Source: Burkholderiales bacterium | GTDB lineage: Bacteria > Pseudomonadota > Gammaproteobacteria > Burkholderiales > Burkholderiaceae_C | NCBI GenBank assembly: GCA_025352345.1 | Contig: JANXTP010000175.1 | Span: 1-20,362, forward strand | Direction: 5' to 3' | DNA length: 20,362 bases | Shown: piece by piece, positions 15,203 to 20,362 of the stretch | Position numbering within the stretch: the first letter of the stretch is position 1 | Layout: the number at the start of each line of letters is the position of its first letter | Translations under genes and position numbers: made by a program | The notes under the pieces: generated by a model | Seen by the model: the letters and a program-made list of their open reading frames with translations, nothing else | Told to the model about the DNA's origin: nothing | Database searches by the model: none

Positions 15203-15313
15203 CTTGGTACTCCTTGAGATGGTGGTTCTGTGAAAGTCGGTTGGAATCGGTCCGGCACTGTCGCACATCGCGGCGATGGCGAAAAGGCTGGTCAACCCCT
15301 TTTTTATCTGGTC

Positions 15314-15341
15314 TCAAGTCAACCGCCTGGGCTGCCGAAAA
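15314..15341 (+). promoter_or_regulatory. Sigma-28 (FliA)-like promoter for the chemoreceptor
   Basis: TCAA, 16 bases, GCCGAAAA resembles the flagellar sigma-28 pattern TAAA or TCAA, 15 bases, GCCGATAA. One base in the downstream box differs and the spacer is one too long. It lies about 100 bases before the chemoreceptor ATG on the same strand, a fitting place because FliA often controls chemotaxis genes. It is a pattern match only. Confidence 0.45.
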
Positions 15342-15443
15342 CCAGCCAACAACACCGCCGGTGGTGTGCGCTCGGGCCCGCTGTGGCGCCGGTCGTCGCC
15401 GAGCATGTCCTCGCCCGCCCCACAACATGATGGAGACAAAAGC

Positions 15444-16676
15444 ATGAGCGCTGTCTTGAAACGAATTTTCGGCTCGTCCGGCGAGCAGGATGCAACCCTG
15501 GCACAGCTCAACGAAGCCCGCGCCCACGAGCAGGAGCTGGCGCAGCAGCTGGCCGATCTGGGCCTGCAGGTCGATTCGCTGCAGACGCGCTTCGACCTGG
15601 TGCGCATGGCCACCTCCGACGGCCTGTGGGACATGGAGATCAACCCGGACGACCCGTCGAACCCCGACAACCCTTTCTGGTGGTCGGACCAGTTTCGCCG
15701 GATGCTGGGCTTCACCAACGAGCAGGATTTCCCCAATGTGCTGTCGAGCTGGTCAAGCCGGCTGCACCCAGAGGACAAGGACCGCACGCTGGCGGCATTC
15801 GGCAAGCACCTGGCCGACCGCAGCGGCCGCACACCTTACGACGTGAAGTACCGACTGGCGATGCGGGACCGCAGCTATCGCTGGTTCCGTGCCCGCGGCG
15901 AAACGATCCGTGCCTCGGACGGCTCGCCGCTGCGCGTCGCCGGGTCGCTGACGGACATCACCGCCGCGGTTCAGGACGACCAGATGCTGAACACGATGAT
16001 GGTCCGCTTTGACCTCGGCCGCGAGATGCTGCAGGAAGGTCTGTGGGACATGGAGGTCGTGGCGGGCGATCCGGTGAACCCGAAGAACGCGTTCTGGTGG
16101 TCACAACAGTTCCGCCGGCTGGTGGGCTACGAGACCGAAGCTGAATTCCCCGACGTGCTGGAGAGCTGGGCGTCGAAGCTGCACCCGGAAGACCTGGACC
16201 GCATCGTCGGCGCCTTCACTGCACACCTCACCGACCGCACCGGCCGCACGCCCTACGACGTCGAATACCGGCTGCGCTGCAAGGACGGCTCGTTCCGCTG
16301 GTTCCGCGCCCGCGGCCAGACCAAGCGAGCTGCCGACGGCACACCGCTGCGCGTGGTGGGGGCCCTGGCCGACATCTCGCTGCAAAAGCAGGAAGAAGAG
16401 AACCAGCGCGCTCAGGTCGAGAACAACGTCTTCATGGACAACAGCCTGAAGACGATCGGCGACATCGTCGGTTCGATCCAGAAGGTGGCACACCAGACCA
16501 ACCTGCTGGCGCTGAACGCCTCAGTGGAAGCCGCTCGCGCCGGCACCGCCGGCCGCGGCTTTGCCGTGGTGGCCGACGAGATGCGCGTGTTGGCCCACCA
16601 GGTGCAAAGCGCGACCGCACAGATCGTCGCGATCCAGAAGAGTCTGGCGAACCGACGCAACAGCAAGAAGAAGTAG
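15444..16676 (+). CDS. Soluble double-PAS chemoreceptor with very short signalling domain
   Basis: This 410-residue methyl-accepting-type protein has no membrane segment. After a short coiled coil (about 17-48) come two very similar PAS/PAC modules. PAS1 (49-177) has DGLWDME, NPFWWSDQFRRMLGF, SSRLHPEDKDR and YRWFRARGE. PAS2 (188-316) has EGLWDME, NAFWWSQQFRRLVGY, SKLHPEDLDR and FRWFRARGQ. They clearly arose by tandem duplication. The C-terminal MCP part (about 325-403) keeps the tip that binds CheA and CheW, with VAHQTNLLALNASVEAARAG and GRGFAVVADEMRVLA. Only five or six heptads remain per arm, too few for the usual adaptation region, and no CheR-binding pentapeptide is seen (tail NRRNSKKK). 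The ATG at 15444 has GGAG eight bases upstream. The ligand is unknown. Confidence 0.92.
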   Translation: MSAVLKRIFGSSGEQDATLAQLNEARAHEQELAQQLADLGLQVDSLQTRFDLVRMATSDGLWDMEINPDDPSNPDNPFWWSDQFRRMLGFTNEQDFPNVLSSWSSRLHPEDKDRTLAAFGKHLADRSGRTPYDVKYRLAMRDRSYRWFRARGETIRASDGSPLRVAGSLTDITAAVQDDQMLNTMMVRFDLGREMLQEGLWDMEVVAGDPVNPKNAFWWSQQFRRLVGYETEAEFPDVLESWASKLHPEDLDRIVGAFTAHLTDRTGRTPYDVEYRLRCKDGSFRWFRARGQTKRAADGTPLRVVGALADISLQKQEEENQRAQVENNVFMDNSLKTIGDIVGSIQKVAHQTNLLALNASVEAARAGTAGRGFAVVADEMRVLAHQVQSATAQIVAIQKSLANRRNSKKK

Positions 16677-16794
16677 GCGTCGCTGGCGGCGTGTGGGCGC
16701 CGTCTGACACACGGCTCGCCGGCCCTCCGATGAACGGCGGGCTGATCGGTACACAAGATGTCGGCATGCCCTGTCCCTGCCTGCCCCAACGACA

Positions 16795-17481
16795 CGCCCG
16801 GCTCGTGCTCTGTCTCTTGCCCTGCTGCCGCTGCGGTTCACGTGGCACGCTGCCGGTGCTCAGGCGACCGAGTCGCCGATCCTTCCGAAGGAGCCTGACA
16901 AAAGCTACGCGATCCTGATCGCCGAGATCATCGGCTCCGACTTCGCGCTGAGCCATTTCAACCGGGCCTTCAGTGGCGCGTTGGACGGCAACGCGGGCTG
17001 GCGCTTGATTCGACGCAACCTGACCCACGGCTGGGTCACCGACAACGACCCCTTCAGCGTCAACCAGTTCGCCCATCCGTATCAGGTATCGCTGTACCAC
17101 GGCGCCGCTTGCTTGACTGGCCTGAGCTGCTGGGAAGCCTCGGCGTTGACCTTTGCCGGCAGCTTTCTCGGCGAGCCGCTGTTCCGCATGACCAATTTGC
17201 TGCTGCGCGGCAACAACGTGCCTCTGTTCCGACGTGAATGAGGTGCAGCGGCCATCTCGCCACCGGTCGGCCCGAACCGCCTGATGTGCGCCGTCGAGAG
17301 CGCCTCCACGATGCGCGTCCGCGACCCGCACGCCACCGCGCTGAGGTCCGTCTGGTCGCACCGCAACGCGAGCTGCCCATCGGGCGGTGACCGCAAACAG
17401 ACGCTGGGCACCATCGACATCTGTTGCACGCTGCCGGGCGAAGACGGCCAGACCGAATGGCGCGCAGCATCGAGTGACTGA
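16795..17481 (+). pseudogene. Decayed DUF3943 outer-envelope protein gene
   Basis: One frame across this stretch gives a coherent DUF3943-like sequence: a signal-peptide-like ALSLALLPL...AGAQA, then YAILIAEIIGSDFALSHFNR, LIRRNLTHGWVTDNDPFSVN, QFAHPYQVSLYHGAA, SALTFAGS, FLGEPLFRMTNLLLRG. It then meets TGA at 17239-17241 and resumes in the same frame with GAAAISPPVGPNRLM, as the family does, ending at TGA 17479. No start codon is in frame at the 5' end; the ATGs at 16730 and 16766 are in another frame. The block usually found between FAGS and FLGE (a WE...NDQI..GIGG-type segment) is missing at about 17160, and the C-terminal part is short and eroded. Family assignment is from memory of DUF3943 sequences. 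It is almost certainly non-functional. Confidence 0.75.
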
Positions 17482-17516
17482 CCGATCCGACCCGAGGAAT
17501 TCGTCAAGAATCCAGC

Positions 17517-18950
17517 ATGCCGGCTGCGCCTCTGCTCGACCCGACCACCAAGAAGTACCTGCCCTGGGTCGTTGCGACGGCGCTGTTCATGGAACAGCTC
17601 GACGCCACCATCGTCAACACGGCCGTGCCTGCCATGGCGGCCAGCCTGCACGTCACGCCACTGAGCCTGAAGGCAGTGGTCGCCAGCTACATCCTGAGCC
17701 TGGCGGTGTGCATCCCGATCAGCGGCTGGATGGCCGACCGCTTCGGCACCCGCCGCGTGTTCATGAGCGCGGTGGCGATCTTCACCGTCGCCTCGATGCT
17801 GTGCGGCCTGTCGGTCAACGTGCCGATGCTGGTCGCCGCGCGCATCCTGCAGGGCATCGGCGCGGCGATGATGATGCCGGTCGGGCGCCTGGCCATCATC
17901 CGGACCTTCGCCAAGTCAGAGCTGTTGACAGCGATGAATTTCGTCATCATCCCGGCGCTGATCGGCCCGCTGCTCGGGCCCACCATCGGCGGGCTGATCG
18001 TGCATGTGTTGTCGTGGCGGGAGATCTTCTTCGTCAACCTGCCGGTGGGCGTGATCGCGCTGTGGATGATCCACCGCCACATGCCCGATTACCTTGGTGA
18101 TGCGCAGCGCCCGCTCGACCTGGTCGGCCTGGTGCTGTTCGGCAGCGGCACGGCGCTGCTGTCGTGGCTGCTGGAAATCTTCGGTGAGCACCGGCTCGAT
18201 GCCACCTCGCTCGCAGTGCTGTTTCTGCTGTCGATCAGCCTGCTCGCTGGCTACGTCTGGCATGCCCGCGATGCCGCCTTCCCGCTGCTGCGGCTGGGCC
18301 TGTTCAAGACGCGCACGTTCAGGGTTTCTGTGGTCGGTGGCTTCGTCACGCGGCTGGGCGTGGGCGGCCTGCCGTTTCTGCTGCCGCTGCTGTACCAGCT
18401 GGGGCTGGGGTTGCCAGCATGGCAATCAGGTCTAATGATGATGCCGACCGCGCTCGCCGCGATGGGCATGAAGCTGGTGTCGCAGCAGGTGCTGCGCCGC
18501 TTCGGCTACAAGCAGGTGCTGGTGGTCAACACGGTGATGATCGGCATCACCATCTCGCTGTTCGCCACCGTCGATGCAGCCACCCCGCTAGCCGCCATCA
18601 TCGCCCTGGGCCTGGCGCAGGGCTTCTTCAATTCACTGCAGTTCTCGAGCATGAATTCGATGGCCTACGCTGACATCGACACGCCCGACTCCAGTATGGC
18701 CAGCACCATCGCCAGCTCGATGCAGCAGCTGTCACTGAGCTTCGGCCTGGCCTGCGGTTCACTGGTCGCGGGCTGGTACCTGGGCGAGCTGCCGCAGACC
18801 GACCGCGTTGCGATGACTGGCGCACTGCACCACGCGTTCCTGACGCTGGGGGTGCTGACGATCGCGTCGTCGCTGTCGTTCTGGACGCTGCGGCCGGGCG
18901 ATGGCGACAGCGTCAGCAAGGGCAGCGCCCTGCCGGAGGTTCAGCGGTAG
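17517..18950 (+). CDS. DHA2-type MFS permease, MdtD-like
   Basis: The 477-residue protein is an integral inner-membrane drug:H+ antiporter-type permease of the DHA2 branch with 13-14 predicted membrane segments. FMEQLDATIVNTAVPAMA (about 24-41) is the DHA2 motif at the end of TM1. GWMADRFGTRR (70-80) is loop motif A, and GPLLGPTIGG (150-159) is motif C of antiporters. Further similarity to E. coli MdtD includes ARILQGIGAAMMMPVGRLA, WQSGLMMMPTALAAMGMK and FFNSLQFSSMNSMAYAD. The substrate cannot be told. The ATG at 17517 has only a weak AGAA site. The gene stands alone: a pseudogene lies upstream, and its 3' end overlaps the convergent DUF3297 gene by ten bases. Confidence 0.93.
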   Translation: MPAAPLLDPTTKKYLPWVVATALFMEQLDATIVNTAVPAMAASLHVTPLSLKAVVASYILSLAVCIPISGWMADRFGTRRVFMSAVAIFTVASMLCGLSVNVPMLVAARILQGIGAAMMMPVGRLAIIRTFAKSELLTAMNFVIIPALIGPLLGPTIGGLIVHVLSWREIFFVNLPVGVIALWMIHRHMPDYLGDAQRPLDLVGLVLFGSGTALLSWLLEIFGEHRLDATSLAVLFLLSISLLAGYVWHARDAAFPLLRLGLFKTRTFRVSVVGGFVTRLGVGGLPFLLPLLYQLGLGLPAWQSGLMMMPTALAAMGMKLVSQQVLRRFGYKQVLVVNTVMIGITISLFATVDAATPLAAIIALGLAQGFFNSLQFSSMNSMAYADIDTPDSSMASTIASSMQQLSLSFGLACGSLVAGWYLGELPQTDRVAMTGALHHAFLTLGVLTIASSLSFWTLRPGDGDSVSKGSALPEVQR

Positions 18951-19189
18951 AACGCCTCGACCCGGCCCTTCAGCTTGAGCAGCAGCGGCTGGCCCTTGCG
19001 GTCCACCGCCTTGCCGGCCGGCACCTTGATCCAGCCTTCGCTGATGCAGTACTCCTCGACATCGGTGCGGTCGGTGCCGTTGAAGCGGATGCCAACGTCG
19101 TGTTCGAAGATCGCCGCAACGTGATGCGGACTGCGGGTGTCGATCGACAGGTGGTCGGGCAGCTGGGGTTTGGTGACGGTGTCGTTCAT
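18941..19189 (-). CDS. DUF3297 family protein
   Basis: This small cytoplasmic protein of 82 residues matches DUF3297 along its whole length: LPDHLSIDTRSPHHVAAIFE, HDVGIRFNGTDRTDVEEYCI, SEGWIKVPAGKAVDRKGQPL and a KLKGRVEAFYR end. No signal, membrane segment or catalytic motif is visible, and the family's function is not known. The start at 19189 (MNDTVTKP) has no strong ribosome site. The gene follows the yebC remnant by 20 bases on the same strand and overlaps the convergent MFS gene by ten bases at its stop. Confidence 0.92.
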   Translation of the reverse strand: MNDTVTKPQLPDHLSIDTRSPHHVAAIFEHDVGIRFNGTDRTDVEEYCISEGWIKVPAGKAVDRKGQPLLLKLKGRVEAFYR

Positions 19190-19209
19190 GGCGATGTGTG
19201 GAGTGGTGC

Positions 19210-19578
19210 TCAGCCCTGCAGGCCGGCATAGACGCTTTGCACGTCTTCGTTGCCGTCCAGCGCGGCCAGAAAGGCTTCGATCTCTTCCAGCTGTTCGGCA
19301 CTGAGGCTGGCGGGTGAAACGGGATGCTTCGGCTTGTAACCCAGCTTGGCCGACAGCACGGTGAAACCCTGCGCCGGCAGTGCACGGCTGACCAGATCGA
19401 GGTCGGTCGGGTCGGTCAGGAACAGGGTGACGCCGTCGTCAGCTGCCTCGAAGTCCTGCGCACCCGCTTCGATAGCAGCCAGCTCTGGGTCGGCACCGGC
19501 GGTGATCGGCTCGGCCTCGATCATGCCCAGGTGGTCGAAATCCCAGGCCACCGAGCCTGACGCGCCGAGCTGCCCTTT
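19210..19578 (-). pseudogene. yebC: 5'-truncated yebC (YebC/PmpR family), C-terminal half only
   Basis: The frame from about 19578 to the stop at 19210 encodes the C-terminal half of a YebC/PmpR protein: GQLGASGSVAWDFDHLGMI, ELAAIEAGAQDFEAADDG, LPAQGFTVLSAKLGYKP and EIEAFLAALDGNEDVQSVY. Intact members have about 240 residues and begin with a MAGHSKWANI-type domain. Here only about 122 remain and nothing YebC-like precedes GQLG. Upstream the same frame stays open to 19695, but that sequence is the other frame of the small membrane protein gene. Family members regulate transcription or help ribosomes through proline stretches; this copy probably does neither. A deletion or an assembly join removed the first half. 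The remnant itself is undamaged, which suggests the event is recent. Confidence 0.8.
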
Positions 19579-19790
19579 ATCCGCCCGTTCTCCACATGCG
19601 CCGGCACATACTCCAACCCCGGCGGCACCGCCTGGCTCAGCTCCAGCCAAGCCGCCGCCATCAACATGACCAGCATCGACCCCATCGTACCCCACAGCAA
19701 TTCGCGCGTGAATCGCTTACCGCTCCACAGCCAAACCCCGTACGCCGCGAACGGCATCAGGAACAACAGTATCTCCAACACCCGCAACAT
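19521..19790 (-). CDS. Small membrane protein (DUF6111-like), 3' end replaced by yebC sequence
   Basis: The 89-residue product starts MLRVLEILLFLMPFAAYGVW and has two hydrophobic segments (about 4-22 and 33-50), then LELSQAVPPGLEYVPAHVEN and GRIKG. It resembles small inner-membrane proteins that follow CoA-type Nudix genes in related bacteria, possibly DUF6111; the family name is uncertain. After about residue 72 the sequence (SSARQARWPGISTTWA) is the yebC region read in another frame, so the native C-terminus is lost or altered. The ATG at 19790 overlaps the Nudix stop as TGATG, showing translational coupling with that gene. Its function is unknown. The membrane part is intact, so it may still be made. 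Confidence 0.6.
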   Translation of the reverse strand: MLRVLEILLFLMPFAAYGVWLWSGKRFTRELLWGTMGSMLVMLMAAAWLELSQAVPPGLEYVPAHVENGRIKGSSARQARWPGISTTWA

Positions 19791-20362
19791 CAGCTTTCGG
19801 TCCGCAACCGATGCGCCAGATGCACCAGCATCGCCGCCGTCGCCCCCCAGATGTAGTGGTCCGGATGCGGCCAGACCCAGAACTCCCGCCAAGCCCCCAG
19901 GAAATGCGACCGCCGCCGCTCCGGTGCGGCGGGGTCCAACACCACCGACAACGGCAGCGAAAAAACCGCCTCGACCTCATGCGGCGAAGGTATCAGCCCG
20001 AGATCGCCCAACTCCACCCCATCCGGCAACAACCCCAGCACCGGAATCACCCGATACCCCGTCCCGGTCACGTAATCCCCCAACCGCCCCAACAGCTCCA
20101 CATGATGCCGGCCAAGCCCCACCTCCTCCTCGGCCTCCCGCAATGCGGCGTGCTCGGGACTGGCATCCTCGGGATCGATCCGCCCGCCCGGAAAACTCAC
20201 CTGCCCGGCATGCTTGTTCAGATGCGCCGTCCGCTTGGTCAGCAACACCCCCGGCGTCGACCCCAATACCAGCGAAATCAGCACCGCCGCCGGCACCAAC
20301 GGTCCATCGGCCAGATCCACCCCATCGCTACTGGCCAAGGCCGCACCGAACGACGGCGGGTC
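19790..20362 (-). CDS. CoA-type Nudix hydrolase (partial, 5' end outside window)
   Basis: The protein belongs to the Nudix family branch that cleaves coenzyme A and its derivatives to 4'-phosphopantetheine and adenosine 3',5'-bisphosphate. The CoA-specific motif VLLTKRTAHLNKHAGQVSFP is followed by GGRIDPEDASPEHAALREAE and EEVGL, the Nudix box in the spaced form seen in this branch. GDYVTGTGYRVIPVLGLL and the C-terminal HYIWGATAAMLVHLAHRL also match. The frame is open to the right edge. The first internal start candidate is TTG at 20338, but the family's N-terminus normally begins further upstream, so I treat the gene as partial. It is coupled to the small membrane protein gene by a TGATG overlap. 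Confidence 0.93.
   Translation of the reverse strand, partial: DPPSFGAALASSDGVDLADGPLVPAAVLISLVLGSTPGVLLTKRTAHLNKHAGQVSFPGGRIDPEDASPEHAALREAEEEVGLGRHHVELLGRLGDYVTGTGYRVIPVLGLLPDGVELGDLGLIPSPHEVEAVFSLPLSVVLDPAAPERRRSHFLGAWREFWVWPHPDHYIWGATAAMLVHLAHRLRTES

Noticed and set aside
16691..16918. A possible 75-residue plus-strand gene
   Set aside because: The composition is Cys/Arg-rich with no ribosome site, and it overlaps the better-supported DUF3943 remnant in another frame.
19579..19695. Extending the YebC remnant to a GTG at 19695
   Set aside because: The added Gly/Ala-rich residues are the membrane protein gene read out of frame and bear no likeness to YebC.

Overview
The window is ordinary chromosome of a GC-rich beta-proteobacterium, most likely a Burkholderiales of the Rubrivivax/Leptothrix/Methylibium type. 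The support is the thrS-infC-rpmI-rplT-pheS-pheT translation operon, the protein sequences, and accessory families common in that group (DUF1223, DUF3297, DUF3943, DUF4331). The genus is inference. There are no rRNA or tRNA genes, insertion sequences, CRISPR arrays or phage genes.

Layout. Positions 1-5238, all on the minus strand, hold the translation operon read right to left: thrS, infC (AUC start), rpmI, rplT, pheS and the first part of pheT. Its regulation is partly visible: a hairpin with a T-run just before thrS, an AT-rich promoter-like patch inside the 3' part of thrS, nested hairpins between infC and rpmI, and a three-hairpin leader ending in an intrinsic terminator between rplT and pheS. 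Positions 5317-9806, also minus, hold a compact envelope cluster: a secreted DUF4331 protein, a tiny lipoprotein, a secreted TPR protein and a HupE/UreJ-type membrane protein with a periplasmic EF-hand loop. Adjacent genes are very close or overlap, apart from a terminator between the lipoprotein and TPR genes. This is the best candidate in the window for an uncharacterised system. Positions 10036-13833 (minus) carry tex and a TIGR03862/HI0933-type flavoprotein.

From 13922 the orientation alternates. There is a secreted DUF1223 thioredoxin-fold protein (+), a two-CBS-domain protein (-), and a soluble double-PAS chemoreceptor with a very short signalling hairpin (+, preceded by a sigma-28-like promoter). 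Then come a decayed DUF3943 gene (+) and an MdtD-like DHA2 efflux permease (+), followed on the minus strand by DUF3297, a 5'-truncated yebC, a small membrane protein and a CoA-type Nudix hydrolase that runs off the right edge.

Two places show recent loss. The DUF3943 gene lacks a start and an internal block and has an in-frame stop. The small membrane protein gene is joined out of frame to the C-terminal half of yebC, which implies a deletion or an assembly join near 19580. The rest looks intact. The many long open frames opposite real genes are GC-rich shadows and are left out.
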